Shown: positions 11,463 to 23,421, numbered from the stretch's first letter. The stretch: 64,000 bases of DNA from Distichodus sexfasciatus (GCA_032718565.1 JAVGVS010000401.1:80362-144361); one strand, 5' to 3'. The notes: generated by a model from the sequence alone, not told the origin. Program-made: numbers and translations.

Positions 11463-12305
11463 ACAGAAACTACAGAAGAATCTGATAACTGTCAGTCTCC
11501 CTCAGACTGGGGCTCCATGCAAGATCAATGATCATGAGAAAGGTGAGGGATCAGCCTAGAACTACACGGGAGGACCTGGTCAATGACCCGAAGAGAGCTG
11601 GGACCACAGTCTCAATTAAAATCCTGCAGCGTACATAAGGTCTCCCTGCTCAAGCCAGCACATGTCCAGGCCCATTTGAAGTTTGCCAAAGACCATCTGG
11701 ATGATCCAGAGGAGGTATGGGAGAAGGTCATGTGGTCAGATAAGACCAAAATAGAACTATTTGGTATAAACTCCACTCGCCATGTTTGGAGGAAGAAGAA
11801 GGATGAGTACAATCCCAAGAACGCCATCCCAACCGTGAAGCATGGAGGTGGAAACATCATGCTTTGGGGGTACTTTTCTGCAAAGGGGACAGGACGACTG
11901 CACCTTATTGAGGAGAGGTTGGATGGGGCCATGTATCATGAGATTTTGGGCAACAACCTACTTCCCTCAGTAAGAGCATTTAAGCTGGGTCGTGGCTGGG
12001 TCTTCTAGCATGACAATGACCTAAAACACACAGCCAGGGCAACAAAGGAGTGGCTCCATAAGAAGCATTTCAAGGTCCTGGAATGACCTAGCCAGTCTCC
12101 AGACCTGAACCCAATGGAAAATCTATGGGGGGAGCTGAAACTCTGTGTTGCCCAGCGACAGCCCCGAAACCTGAAAGATCTGAAGAAGATCTGTATGGAG
12201 GAGTGGGCCAAAATCCCTACTGCAGTGTGTGCAAACCTGGTCAAGAACTACAGGAAATGTCTGACCTCTGTAATTGTAAACAAAGGTTTCAGTACCAAAT
12301 ATTAA
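11463..12305 (+). pseudogene. Tc1-like transposase, N-terminally truncated and frameshifted
   Basis: DDE-superfamily cut-and-paste transposase. The segment 11583-12008 holds [13 protein letters not shown] with the first catalytic aspartate, [14 protein letters not shown] and [18 protein letters not shown]. After a stop at 12006 and a further break, the second acidic pair follows: HDNDLKHTA with the second aspartate, then [15 protein letters not shown] with the glutamate, in the DD34E arrangement of Tc1. It ends at 12302. The missing N terminus, in-frame stop and frame change make it inactive. Confidence 0.8.
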
Positions 12306-12535
12306 GTTCTATTTGTCTATCGTATCAAATACTTATTTCATAAATAAAATGCAATAAAATGCAAATTAATTATTTAAATACCATACAATGTGATTTTCTG
12401 GATTTTTTTTTTAGATTCTGTCTCTCACAGTTGAGGTGAAAATTACAATGAAAATTAGAGATCTCTCCATTCTTTGTAAGTGGGAAAACTTGACAAATCA
12501 GCAGTGTATCAAATACTTATTTTCCCCACTGTAGA
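11463..12535 (+). mobile_element. Tc1-like transposon, right part with terminal repeat
   Basis: The transposase reading runs from the end of the DNA-binding region to the C terminus. The right end, TACTTATTTTCCCCACTG followed by TA, is a typical Tc1 terminal inverted repeat at a TA target. The left terminal repeat and the start of the transposase are missing, so the copy is left-truncated. LINE-type sequence lies on both sides (11264-11462 and 12536-12612). Confidence 0.8.
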
Positions 12536-12612
12536 TATAGTGCTTTGTGAGAATGACTGTTGTTAAGAGCACTATATAAATAAATTTGAATTGAATTGAA
12601 AAAAAAAAAATT
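12536..12612 (+). repeat. LINE 3' tail (TTGAATTGAA repeat)
   Basis: The stretch GTGCTTTGTGAGAATGACTG... ends in TTGAATTGAATTGAA and an A run. The same 3' terminal sequence occurs in reverse orientation at 15.38, 35.28 and 60.08 kb. It is therefore the shared 3' end of a locally abundant LINE family, and probably of the LINE that began at 7.24 kb. Confidence 0.65.
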
Positions 12613-13372
12613 AACTGCAAAAGATTTGCAACAAATTAATTGTGATGTTACCAGAAGTCGTTCTCCTCCAGTGCCACCATAATCTAGAACTGCAACCTAC
12701 CTGGTGTGCCTAGAAGTACCAGGTGCTCAGTTCTCAGAGACATGATCAAGGTAAAGTAGGCTGAAACATGACCAGCTCTAAAAGACTCAAAAGGTGAAAT
12801 GTTTAGATTGGACAAAGAAATATCAGGTGACAGGTTTTTCAAATCTTTTATGGCCAGATGAAATGAGAGTGACTCTTGATGGACCAGATGGATGGCCCAT
12901 GACTGGATCCCTAATGGACACACAGCACTACTTTTAGTCAGATGCCACCAAGGTGGAGAAGGGGTACTGCTATGGGTTGCTATTATTAACTGAGCTTGTT
13001 GGACATTTTGGACTGAAGAGTGACCTTAACCCCAAAACCTCCTGCAAAAATCAACTTCTAAACTTACTGCCAGTTTCTAGAAGATACTTTCTTAAAGTAG
13101 TGATACAGGAAAAAGTCTGTGTCATTAAAGAAGGCCTTGTTTTTTATGCAGAGCAATGCTCCATCACATGCCCAAGTATGTGAGTCTTGTTCAGTGGTGG
13201 TGATGTTTTATGGCCAACTTTTTCAGCTTTCCTTATCTTAGCCATGTCTCTGAGCACTGAACACCTGGTACTTCTGGACATACCAGGTAGTTCTAGAATA
13301 TGGTGGCACTGGAGAATATAACTCCTGCTAGCATTACATAAAAAAAAATTCTAGTCTTTTGCAGTTAATTTT
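12607..13372. mobile_element. Foldback/MITE-like element with long inverted ends
   Basis: The ends are inverted copies: AAAATTAACTGCAAAAGA at 12607-12624 and its complement at 13355-13372. The inverted similarity continues inwards for roughly 150 bp, for example CAGTGCCACCATA with CTAGAACT on the left against AGTTCTAGAATATGGTGGCA on the right, and matching CCAGGTGCTCAG / CTGAACACCTGG. There is no coding capacity. It fits a non-autonomous DNA transposon. I could not define a TSD because the left edge runs into an A tract. Confidence 0.65.
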
Positions 13373-13970
13373 CATCTTTTCTTCTCCATTTGTGATTTTT
13401 GACCCTATTGATGTTTTGCAGTGACTCTGACTGTGCGACTTTGTGTGTTTGTGCGTGAACATCTGCCCAACTCTGTATCTGATTGGCTTTCCATGAAATT
13501 TTACTTTTGCTTAGCCAATCATCATTACTTATTCGGTTGTCCTGCCCCCTGAGGCATCAAACCAAAGACAAGAAAATAAACTTTGCGTCTCCTGTGTCTG
13601 AGAGAGTCTTGTGGGATGAAAACAGCTTCAATGAGCTTAATTATAGTAATGTGCCACATTTTGTTCTCAATAACGATAACAATGTTGTAAAAAGTAATTA
13701 GTTAGATTAACTGTTTGCCATTACTAATGCTGTTATTCCCATCAGTGATACAGACAAGCATAAAAAGGCAAACTTCTTTCTGTTTGTCACTCCCCACTAG
13801 GGGGGCGTGCCTCACACTTTGAGAACTGCTGGTTTAGAGAAACAGTTGACCATGTTTTTCCAGGCTAATGACATAAATGTATGCAGTCTATAGCTAATTA
13901 ATCTTACTTGTCATCTTGCCAGACAAGAGTGCATAGCTATACAAAGTATTAATTGAGTTTTCCTGATCAG
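13373..13970. other. Intronic spacer, no firm feature
   Basis: The sequence before the membrane-spanning exon has a short repeat-like segment (CACACTTTGAGAACTGCTGG at about 13814) resembling a DNA-transposon end. A small open stretch at 13483-13701 shows no recognisable domain. I do not call a gene here. Confidence 0.4.
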
Positions 13971-14388
13971 AAATTAGCAGCAGCAGCCCACAGTCGCATG
14001 TGGGAATGGTTGGAGGAGTACAAAGAGAAATGAGGATGGTGGTACCACTGGCAGTTGTGTCCTTTCTTACAGTGCTATGTCTGCTTGCACTGGTGGGCAT
14101 TCTCATCTATTGGAGGTACCTATACATATCTCACTAATACACAAATAAAACCAGAAAATGAAATGTTGCTCATTTTGATTTTTGTGTGTTTGTTTGCAGG
14201 AAGTGCTTTCAAGAGGCAAATTTGTATGAGGATCCTGCATCTGCATTTGCTTCTCACTATAGGTAACAAACAAACGCACATACTCAATAGATTGTGTCTT
14301 TTGACTTTCAGAAGACTGTGAAGTAAATCACTTTGTGAAGCATGTAGCAAATCTTCACTTAAATGGCAATTTGTCAAAGGAATTTGAG
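13971..14388 (+). pseudogene. ptprz1: ptprz1-like transmembrane and juxtamembrane exons
   Basis: There are three exons. The first, 13971-14115 (acceptor TTTTCCTGATCAG, donor GTACCT), encodes the membrane span [20 protein letters not shown] followed by ILIYWR, very close to the PTPRZ1 transmembrane helix. The second, 14200-14262, continues with KCFQEANLYEDPASAFASHY. The third, 14312-14388, gives NHFVKHVANLHLNGNLSKEF, the segment leading into the first phosphatase domain. Splicing exon two to exon three is out of phase and creates a stop, which suggests either a lost small exon or an indel. The membrane exon itself is intact. No long chondroitin-sulfate attachment exon is seen between 6.75 and 13.97 kb. 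Confidence 0.75.
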
Positions 14389-14609
14389 GTACTTTCATTT
14401 TACTTTAATTCTATACTATTTTTGTTTTCATTTTACAGTTTAAATATTTGAAACACAGTTTCACCCTCTGTACCTTTCCCATGGAAGTATCCTAACACAG
14501 CACTCCAAATCAAGTTTATTTAAGCAATGCAACGGCAGAGTCTAAATGCAAAGTCTGTTTGTACCTTCCTTGTTTTGTTTTGATGTATTCTCACCTTCAA
14601 CCTCATTAG

Positions 14610-15174
14610 ATATTGAAAGAGTCTTATGAGGTAAGACTAAATTTCTTTTACCTCCTGATGTGCATTGTAAAACATTGTCAAATTCTACTGACAACATCAC
14701 AGTGTATTTGCCAGATGTTTTGAATGTCATTACTTTGTGTTGACTGATGCATTTGTTTTGAAATAGAAGGAATGATGAAAAATGACTTTGTTTTAAGGAT
14801 ATCCAGTCATGCACAGTGGATATGAGCATTACAACAATTAAAATCATCCAGACAACAAAAGCAAAAACAGATACATCAGGATCCTGTCATGTAAGACATT
14901 CTTAACCTTACCTTACCAGACACAGACATAGCAGGTCAGGGATTATAACAAAATACCTAACTTTGTGTCACAAAATTGATTTATGGGACACTGCAAAAAA
15001 ATATATTACAAAAATACCAAAAAATGCTTTACAGACACAGCATTTATTCATTTTTTGCAACAGAGATATTACATTTCCATTTATTTTTCCAAATGATCAT
15101 AGTCAAGTCAGACACATTCTAACGTACAAGGAGATGGAAAATCTGGATACTGCATAAATGCCAGTTATGTGGAT
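14610..15174 (+). pseudogene. ptprz1: ptprz1-like first phosphatase domain, N-terminal exons, frameshifted
   Basis: The 21-bp exon at 14610-14630 (ILKESYE) matches the tiny exon expected here. The exon at 14798-14890 starts DIQSCTVDMSITT and then needs a frame change to continue with NHPDNKSKNRYI. The remnant at about 15093-15174 reads DHSQVRHILTYKEMENLDT and then changes frame into INASYVD. It also has no usable AG acceptor at the expected position. Two coding frameshifts plus a lost splice site show decay rather than one sequencing error. These segments normally carry the phosphotyrosine-recognition region of the D1 domain. Confidence 0.8.
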
Positions 15175-15384
15175 GTAAGCATTTTTAGAAGAGTATGCAT
15201 AATTAGATTTGTATTGAATCAGAGTGTTAGAGACAGAGACAACGTGTTTGGTTTTTTGGAAAATCTGAAAATCTAAATTCATGCAAGAAAAGGTTAACCT
15301 AGAAAAGCTTTCGCATTACTATTGTCCAATACATGTTTTAAACTATTGTGAACACTATGTGCTTTGGTTAATATGTATTCAAAT

Positions 15385-17172
15385 TCTAATTTATTTATAT
15401 AGCGCTCTTAACAACAGTCATTGTCACAAAGCACTTTACATATAACCGGCCTAAACCCCCCAACAAGCAAGCCTGAGGCGACAGTGGCAAGGAAAAACTC
15501 CCTCTAGTAGGAAGAAACCTTGAGAGGAACCAAGACTCGGAGGGGGACACCATCCTTGTCATTTAATGTACGACAAGCAATAGATCAAGATGAGTTGTTA
15601 GTTATTTAAAGAAGCAAAGATACAAAAATAGTCCAAGGGATATTTCGAATCCTAGGTTGTTGCTAGGCCACTTGCAGGACCCTCTCAGCAACATTAAGCT
15701 GAAATTAGTTCAGTATTGTGCTGCTAAGTCAGTAGACGTCCATAGGATCCAGTCCCAGTTGGTTTCATGATCATGTCTCCATGAAGTCCCGGTGCAGGTT
15801 CAGTCGGTCAGGATCAGCTCGGGAGGGTTGACAAAATCAAGCGTCAGCTCAGGACGTCTCCAGGGAATCCTGGTGAGTTCAGTTGGTCAGCCTCAGCTTG
15901 GTAGGGTTGAGATGGTCAGCATCAGCTCGGGGCAACTCCATAGAGTCCCGGTGAGGGTTCAGTCAGCCAAGCATCATCTCGGGATCAGCTTGGGAACAGC
16001 TCGGAAAAAGAAGAAGAGAGTTAAGTGCCCTAACCTAACCTCCGGCAATGCTAGAGTAACTATGGCAACCTAGCTAAGAAGGGAGAGCTGGAAGGTAACA
16101 CAGACATGAGGGCTTCCAGGGGTTTCAACATCACACCAAACCACCATCTGCAAACCTGATGCGACACCTCCAGGACATAGTTATGAGCATAAACCCCAAC
16201 TCAGTGGTAAAGGGGGAGGTGTTGCAACCATCTACGAAAGATCTCTTTCAATAACACAGAAGTCAGGACCCAGATTTAAATCATTCAAATTATTATTCCT
16301 TAGAATTGCAGACATATCTGCAAAACCTAATTCTTCGTCGCTCCCTCTCATTACGATTTACCGTCCACCAGGTCCTTATTCTGAATTCCTAAGTGAATTT
16401 GCGGAATTTCTGTCAGACCTGGTTATTTCAACTGAAAGAGCAATAATTGTGGGGGACTTTAATATTCATGTAGATAATGAACAAGGTCCTCTGACAGCTG
16501 TTGCTGCTAGGGGTCTAGCTATTTTCACGTGCCGTAGAATAGATTCACCTGTCACCACAGCACTTTCAACAGGTGTCTCAGCAGGTGTTTCACTGAGCGG
16601 GGTAAACCTGTTCGACACACTGATCGATGGTGAGTGATGCTCGCGAGTAGCCTTTGCCAAAGCTCAGGCTCTCTGTCTATGTCGCTGAACCGCCACCCAT
16701 TGGTTCTGCTGCGGGAACCCTAATGCCGGAGTTTTTGGGCCTGAACGCTCTAAATCTGAACCTGAAGCCCCCAGACTCCCTGACTGCGAACCTGCAGCTA
16801 AAAGGCTACCTGGCGACTGTGCTAACGTCTGGAGGCGCGTCTCTAGTTCTATAATCTTCTCTGTCAGAGCTTCTACCATCTTACACCTTTTACAGATAAA
16901 GTTATCACTACTTAACCTATCACTGCTGACAGAGCAGCTAAGTCTAAACATTCTGCACTCACTACAGAAAACATAATCACCGTTAGGCATCTTATTTAAA
17001 AAAACAGATATCACTTACGTTGTTATTTGTTGAGCAGGATCGCTGAGAAGTTGCCGTTGGTTTTTGCGTCACAGTCTCCGCCGTGGTTGGAGTTAAAGTT
17101 GTTATTTGTTGAGCAGGATCGCTGAGAAGTTGCCATTGTTTTTTGCGTCTCAGTCTCTGCCCCGGTTGGAGT
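15385..17172 (-). mobile_element. CR1/L2-like LINE, rearranged with an internal inversion
   Basis: Three parts of one LINE family lie side by side. At 15385 to about 16130 is the minus-strand 3' untranslated region, ending in the shared CTCTTAACAACAGTCATTG tail. At about 16150-16487 is endonuclease sequence on the plus strand (GGGVATIYERS, IVGDFNIHVDN). At about 16490-17014 is ORF1 on the minus strand (zinc-binding CSECRMFRLSC and CKRCK, coiled-coil EKIIELETRLQ, then the GDS-type esterase start), with 5' leader to 17172. So the middle part is flipped relative to both ends. The LINE at 7.24 kb confirms the family. Confidence 0.7.
17032..17172. repeat. Tandem ~72-bp units in the LINE leader
   Basis: TTGTTATTTGTTGAGCAGGA, with the following GTTGCC(G/A)TTG...TTTTTGCGTC and CGGTTGGAGTTAAA landmarks, occurs twice back to back. 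This suggests short promoter-like monomers at the 5' end of the minus-strand LINE. Confidence 0.6.
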
Positions 17173-17563
17173 TAAACTATATTTTAGGTTTTAACTGCTG
17201 ATTATATTACTTAAATCGCTTAGCGTAAGGAAAGGTATGAAAAGAAAATTAACGTTATGAAGCTGCACGTTGGGCGGAGGAAGTCCTATACGCTTGGCGA
17301 TTCCTCGCAACAAATTTTAAAATGACACACCAAGCGGTGTCTAATCAGTCGTTAGTCACTTTATATTAAAAGTTCGTAGTAAGAAATTGACGAATATAAT
17401 GCAATTCGAGTAAAAAAAAAAAAAAAAAAGGAGTCAGAGACGCCGGCTTGCACGCCGACTTGCACCAGCAAGAGGCAGGAAGTGACGTCCAATGACTGTC
17501 TGTGTTCTAACTATGTAACCAGTATTGGCTAACTATTGCTATTTTTATATAGGCAATTTGTAG

Positions 17564-17683
17564 GCTGGAAGCTAAATTGTGATAGAGGGCATTGTAAAGC
17601 AGATAAAGGCAGAGGGAATGGTGAATGTCATGGACTTTCTCAAGCACATCCAGACTCAGGGAAACTACTTGGTTCAGACAGAG
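17564..17683 (+). pseudogene. ptprz1: ptprz1-like D1 catalytic-loop exon with the active site deleted
   Basis: The exon reads, after its acceptor, Ala-Gly-Ser-stop, then [20 protein letters not shown] and [16 protein letters not shown] before a GT donor. The last part matches the end of the PTPRZ1 D1 domain closely (the helix after the P-loop and the conserved NYLVQTE). In active receptor phosphatases this exon begins with the second half of the HCSAGVGRTG signature. Here only AG remains, and the GVGRTG-TY stretch is replaced by a serine and a TAA. The catalytic arginine is therefore absent and translation stops. This is the clearest single proof that the phosphatase is dead. Confidence 0.85.
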
Positions 17684-17832
17684 GTGCCAGCAACACTATA
17701 CACTATGCACAATAATATACAAATACAGTACCAGCAAAATTGATTTCATAGCAGGCTACAAAAAAGAAACAAACATTTCAGTCTACACTGTAAAAAATTT
17801 TCCTGCGAAATAACAGTATGATACTGGCAGCT

Positions 17833-18116
17833 ACTCCCTGTGGGTTTCCTCCGGGCGCTCTGGTTTCCTCCCACAGCCCAAAGACATGCATTATAGGTTA
17901 ATTGGCGACTCTAGATTGGCCCCGTAAGGTGTGAATATGTGTGTGACCGTGTGAGTGTGTGTGCCCTACAGTGTGTTGGTGCCTGCCCAGGGTTGTTCCT
18001 CGCCTTGCGCCCGAAAGTTCACGGGATAGGCTCCGGTCCCCCCGCAACCCCAGTTGTGATTAAGCGTTTCAGATAATGAATGAATGAATGAATGAATGAA
18101 TGAATAAATGAATAAT
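17833..18116 (+). mobile_element. Short interspersed repeat with (GAAT)n tail and 7-bp TSD
   Basis: A common fish repeat containing TTTCCTCC(C)ACAG, AAAGACATGCAT, GTTCCTCGCCTTGCGCCCGA and a final run of GAAT units (18075-18116). It is flanked by GGCAGCT at 17826-17832 and again at 18117-18123, a perfect 7-bp target duplication. It may be a SINE or a truncated LINE tail. It interrupts an older repeat whose ACTGGCAGCT...GGTTACCAGCA sequence resumes on the right. Confidence 0.7.
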
Positions 18117-18334
18117 GGCAGCTATGGTTACCAGCACACTACCGTTATTCTAAACTAATCTTCAACAACAGCTTAATACCGTTAACATATTAACAGTACT
18201 TATCCTGTTAAATAACAGAACACCATAAGGTTGTTTTGTTAACAACCTTATACTGTTATTCCTCAATGTCCCAACAGGGAATATTGCTGTATAAATACTT
18301 TTAAATTATCGGAAAGTACTGGCAGCTGTGGTTA

Positions 18335-19072
18335 TGTCATGGGCCCCCCTGGGCATTTGCCTGGGTGGCCACTAAATGCCCCACCTCCTCATTGTGTCCT
18401 ACTGGTTCTTTTCTTTTACTTTTTGTTTGTTGGTTTTCCTGCGTCTGATTAATCCTGCCCCTTGTTTCTGTTTCCCTATATTACTTTGGTTTTTCCGCCT
18501 GCTCTGGCTTCCCCTGACAGTGTCTCAACATTTTCAGTTTCCCCTCACACAGTTCTGGCTTCTCTGGCTCTCCCCGACCCAGTTTTGGCTTCTCTGATTC
18601 TTCCACACTCGTACAGACCTTGTGTGCTCCAATGATGGCTGCACAGCCCCCGAGTAGTCCAACTATGGCCGCACAGCCCCAGTTCTGTGATGGGCGCCCC
18701 TGGGCATTTGCCTGGGCAGCCATCGGATGCCACCATAACTGTTTTTAGTTCTGTCTGTTGTCCTGTCAGTGTTTGGTTCAGCCCCCTCATTTCTTATTGG
18801 TTATTGTTTGATTTACCTTGTTAGTGTTTGCTTTTTGATTGGTTTTAATGCGTTTGAATAATCCTGCCCCTTGTTTCTGTTTTCCTATATGAGTTTGGTT
18901 TTTCCATGTGTTTCTTGTCTGTCCACTGTCATTCTACCCCGTGTTGGCATGCTCCATGTTTTCTGTGTTTGAAGAAGCTTAAGTTTTGGTTTGTGGCCAT
19001 TAAACCTGTTTATTTAGTTTGTAAAGTTTCCAACTGGTACCAACTCCTGTCATGCTGGCATGCACCATGACA
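18335..19072. mobile_element. Solo LTR, 738 bp, TSD GGTTA
   Basis: Begins TGTCATGGGC and ends ACCATGACA, with matching TGTCAT...ATGACA inverted tips. It is flanked by GGTTA at 18330-18334 and 19073-19077. It has no coding capacity. It contains internal direct repeats (AATCCTGCCCCTTGTTTCTG at about 18449 and 18856; CTGGGCATTTGCCTGGG at about 18348 and 18700). This is a recombination-derived solo LTR of an unassigned retroelement. Confidence 0.85.
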
Positions 19073-19077
19073 GGTTA

Positions 19078-20555
19078 CCAGCATTTCACTGTTTTTAAAC
19101 ATTTATGATGTGAATATACATGTTCGACATGACCCCTTGGTACTAAATTCAAACCACAGTACTCTTTCAAGACAGTGAAGCACAGTGACAGAAATTATTA
19201 CATGGGGATGTTGACGATACCATGATGCTTGGCCTGTTTATTGTATATGAGGGATCCTGGATCAGTTAGTATGCATCAGAATGCTTAAGAGATTGTTGTA
19301 TGCCAATGACAAAATGCACCTTAAAAGGGCAATTTATCAAGACAGCGACATAAATGAAACTGTGATAACTGTGCCACTATGTGACACTGTCCTTAAATTT
19401 TATTAAAGCTTGAAGTACTGGGAGTTGTCTGATGTGTTATTAACAACCACCAGACCTGAATACAACATTTCTCTGACATCTCTAATACGACAGCACCCCC
19501 AAGCACACAAAGAAACAGACACACCCAATGAGATTTTGACTATTTTAACTGCCAAAATAAATTAAACCCATATAACTGGCAAAACAATTATACTCATATA
19601 AACTACTAATGTTCTGGCTTAATTTGATGACAAACAGACAATTACACGGAATGCCTAAATTTCCTGCCATGTTAATGAGATGCTTACCCAGCAGTATGAG
19701 TCTTGGACTGACTGGCAAAGTGAGGGTGTCCTCAACCTTGGTTGCTGTGGCTGACATCTGTAGAACATAAACAATGATCAATTAAAATAGTGTGTGGTTA
19801 CGTTACATTTAGAAGTACTGCAAAGTTATAATGTTGAGAGAAATGGAATAACATGATGGACCAGTGTGAACAGTAAAACAAGCACATAACAAAAATGAGC
19901 AACAGAACATCACTGGTAAAATATAAAAATATGAAAAACTAATGAAAGGAGAGAAAGGTAAACAAGACTAAAAGCAGACAAAGGGGCTCAGGGCAATGAA
20001 GAGTGTTCTAGAGAGTCAGTAAATGGTTAGACAGCACAAAAAGCATAGCTGGCTAATTTTGGCAAAAAAAAAAAAAACAAAAAAAAAAACAAGATCATTT
20101 TGGCCAAAATTGAAGTCATGATTATGTAACACAATTTCTCATGGCCCTTCAAAGCATCCAGTCTTTACATTTTAAATTTTAACAGCAGAGTTTATTAAAT
20201 ATAACCATATGAATTTCATTTGGTTTGCTAATTTTATCAACCTGGCATAGTGAAAAAGACCCAAATATTATTTTAAATGTGAACAGTATCAGTATCTATG
20301 CAGACAAAACATACTGGACAATGACAATATTAAAAGACTAGGGATATATAATGAAGTTAAGTAAATAAACTACAGCTACAGAATTGTCCTTGTTCATTTT
20401 AACCACCTGAATTAATGGAGATCTTTGGAAATCTAAAATGTGAACAATCCAAAAATTATGTCAATAATCATGCAGGCAAACAATACTGACAGAAAATACT
20501 GTTCTATGCTGTTGAATTACATGTCACTGTTATTGGTCAACTACTGTTAATTTAC
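19078..20555. other. Intronic repeat-derived spacer
   Basis: No exon is recognised. The sequence left of 19.1 kb and right of 20.4 kb carries the ACTGTTA/TTTACTGT-rich motif of an old DNA repeat. An A-rich tract lies at about 20064-20091. The open stretch at 19545-19781 on the minus strand has no recognisable similarity. Confidence 0.4.
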
Positions 20556-21530
20556 TGTCATGCTGGCGTGCCGCGGAGATAGACACAGGCACGGGAATCT
20601 TGAATGCAATCGTGCTTTATTTACAGTGATATACGTGGAAGCAAACAAAGGCGGCTCCACCCAGCAGGAGAGAGCGTGGCTCCGACCAGCAGCGGCCACG
20701 GCAGTCCAGGTGTGAGAGCCCAGCCCAGACCAAGGGAGGAGTCTGTCTCATCAGACTCCAGCTCCAGATCTTCGCAACAACCTCAACTCACCAGATCAAT
20801 GTCACCGGAATATTAGCCTATCATAGACAATTTATCAGTATTTAAAGACCCTCAGTTCCAACCGTTCCTTGCGAAGTATTGTTATGCCTAGAGCTACATA
20901 CAGAGCGTTCATTTTGTTTGCCTGTTTCCGTTTTGACCCTTGTTTGCTGTATTTGGATTACCCCTCTGCTTCTGGGGATTTGGATTTGGTTGTTCTGCGG
21001 ACTGTGTTTTCTGGTTTTGAACTGTGCTATAATAAACCCTCGGTTTTTCTTCAAATTGTTCCTGTGCCTGCGACCTGGTTTTGTTGACTCTGCATTTGGG
21101 TTCACCTGCCTGCCGTTACACCAGGCAGACATGCTTAGCTGGCGGCTAGTTAGCTGGCGGCTAGTTAGCTTAGCGGCGGCTAGGCAGTTCGGCAGCAGGA
21201 GTCTCGGGCGAGCTGGAGGCTGGAGCAAGAGCGAGGCACGCATGAGGGTGAACAAACAAATACTGACCAGATCGGCCAGGTTAAATAATACAACACATTA
21301 CGAATTAACAGAACATAAACCAATGAGCTTTGACACGATAATAACAAACAGGTGAAACACATCGGGAAAGGGAAACCATCACCATGACGCAACCAACCCG
21401 GACGTGCCTAGCGAGGAATCTTTAAAGGGACAGACACACCGTTACCATGACAACCCCGACGCGACACATCAAACCTCGGGTTTAAAACTCTGGCGAGCCC
21501 GGGCGTCAGGGAGGAGGCGCAGACGTGACA
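20556..21530. mobile_element. Solo LTR, 975 bp, TSD TTTAC
   Basis: Begins TGTCATGCTGGCGTGCC and ends CAGACGTGACA. TTTAC precedes it (20551-20555) and follows it (21531-21535). Internal AATAAACCC at about 21032 could be a polyadenylation signal, and a second CCGTTACA boundary at about 21118 suggests it may be composite. The long open stretch at 20879-21355 lies entirely within it and I treat it as non-coding. Confidence 0.8.
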
Positions 21531-22170
21531 TTTACAGGGGCTGACTATTCAACAGTATTTTACAGTTATTATGAAATACAGTATAATACTGTTATTATCC
21601 ACAGTAAATTTACAGCAATTTTTACTGTGTATATAACAGGAGATAATCATGTGAGTAGGGCTGTGCAATTAAACATTAATTTAAAACAACACTCAGTGTT
21701 CAGTTACGTGATGTGGTTTTCTGGTTGCTGTTTTGCTAATAAATAATGACAGCTTTACAAGTTGTTTAGTAACAGGTGTGGATGGATTTACAATTGTTTA
21801 AATGGTCCAACTGTGATCTACCATTTTTGTGTGTCCACAAAATTTAACAGTAGTAATACCTTACACGTCAACCAAATTGGGCACTCTTGCAATCAACTTT
21901 GTGAAGATTTGATTTAAAAAAAAATAAGGTTCACTTTTAAAGTTGACATACATCAGGACTTCAAAAAAGCATCAAGTTTCTATCTGTCACACTGTAAGGT
22001 TTGTGTGTGTACCTCAGTGCCACACTCATTCATTCATTCATTCTCTTCAACTGTCTAGATCAGTGGTCCCCAAATGGCGGCTCGCGAGCCACATCCAGTC
22101 AAGCAAGCCATATATCTGGCCCCTCATGTCACATTGGCAACAAATGTAAAAAGACGTGCTCTCCCTGTAG

Positions 22171-23421
22171 CAGGGCCGTGCAGAGATGTTTGAAGGGGCG
22201 GGTGCTCAAAGTGAAAAAGGGGCACACAGAACCAGGCTGAATAACAACAACCCACATTCATCAAGAATCTAATATGGAATCGCATCATACTGTATCACTG
22301 TCATCAGTTGGGGACAATGCAAAGCAAACGTAGCCTATATTTTACCTGATGGGGCACAATGTTGCTGTTGAGAGGTTGCTGCTGCTCCTGCTGCTGATAG
22401 TGCTGGACGGCAGGGCTGTGTTGATCTGAGACTGTAGACATTAAAAAGTCCATAGGAGAGATGGTAGCTGATTAAACAAGTGTTGTGAGATAATAATAAA
22501 ATGCAAAGATTGTCTGGACAATGTTATATCATGAGTAATAATTGAAAAAGAATCTATACACATAAAACACGCACACACACATGCACATACAGTGACATTT
22601 TATATCTTCTCCAGAATACTGTAAATACTATGGCCACAAGTTTGCATCGTGGTGCTGATCCAGAATCCTTCCCTTATTATTTATTCCTAGTGCTATAATA
22701 ATAAAGCAATAAGAATAAAAAAATAAAGTAATAAATATAAAATAATGTACTTACGGTGATTCAGTTTGCTTGACTATCCACTCTGTGCAAGGCAGAAAGC
22801 TTATTAAATGTTTAAACTGTAGCGATACAATAATTTTGCTGCTGTAAAATCAGCATTTTGTCATATTTGAAATATAAAACTAATATAATCTGTTTCTTAA
22901 TGTATTTTCTTTAAAATACTGTTTTTTTATCGTAATTATAATAATCCATAATTATGTGGATATGCATAGTAGATAGTTTTCAGTGAAATAAAAGCCCTCC
23001 AGAAAGGCAGGGAAAAGCCCTTAAAGTAACTTACTTTAAAACAAAATGTGTTCCCTAAAAGGGTGGACAGAGTTACAGACCCATGACACCCTTACCCAGT
23101 TAGCTAGCGGCTAATGACCACCACTACTTGTGCAGTTAACAGCTCCGCACCGCCCAGCCGGTAAAACTGCGCGTGCTCTTTGCGAGCTCGTTCCCGGCTC
23201 GTAACCAGCGCGCTCTGCCGTCACGTGTGAGCATTGGTTAATGCTCATCATGTGACTGATGCAAGTCAGATCTTTTTATTTAGCAAAATCGTAATTAATA
23301 GTTAAATGTTATTGTTGAGGGGCACAGAGAGGACTCCACACACAAAAATAAATAAATGGGTACCCAAGAGGAAAGGGGCAGGTGCTCAAGCCCCCTCCGC
23401 CCCCTCCTCTGCACGTGCCTG
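22171..23421. mobile_element. Non-autonomous hAT transposon, 8-bp TSD CCCTGTAG
   Basis: The termini CAGGGCCGTGCAGAG and CTCTGCACGTGCCTG are inverted copies (13 of 15 positions). The 8-bp sequence CCCTGTAG lies immediately outside on both sides (22163-22170 and 23422-23429). An 8-bp duplication with CAG...CTG ends is diagnostic of the hAT superfamily. Internally only short open stretches exist, so no transposase is encoded. An older repeat end (CAGTGGTCCCCAAATGGCGG at about 22061) precedes it. Confidence 0.85.

Noticed and set aside
15792..16073. 93-codon open stretch on the plus strand
   Set aside because: It is antisense to the LINE 3' untranslated region and made of internal GTTCAGTC/TCAGCTCGG repeats.
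20879..21355. 158-codon open stretch
   Set aside because: It lies wholly inside a solo LTR defined by TG...CA tips and a TSD. Its composition has no domain and overlaps another open frame.
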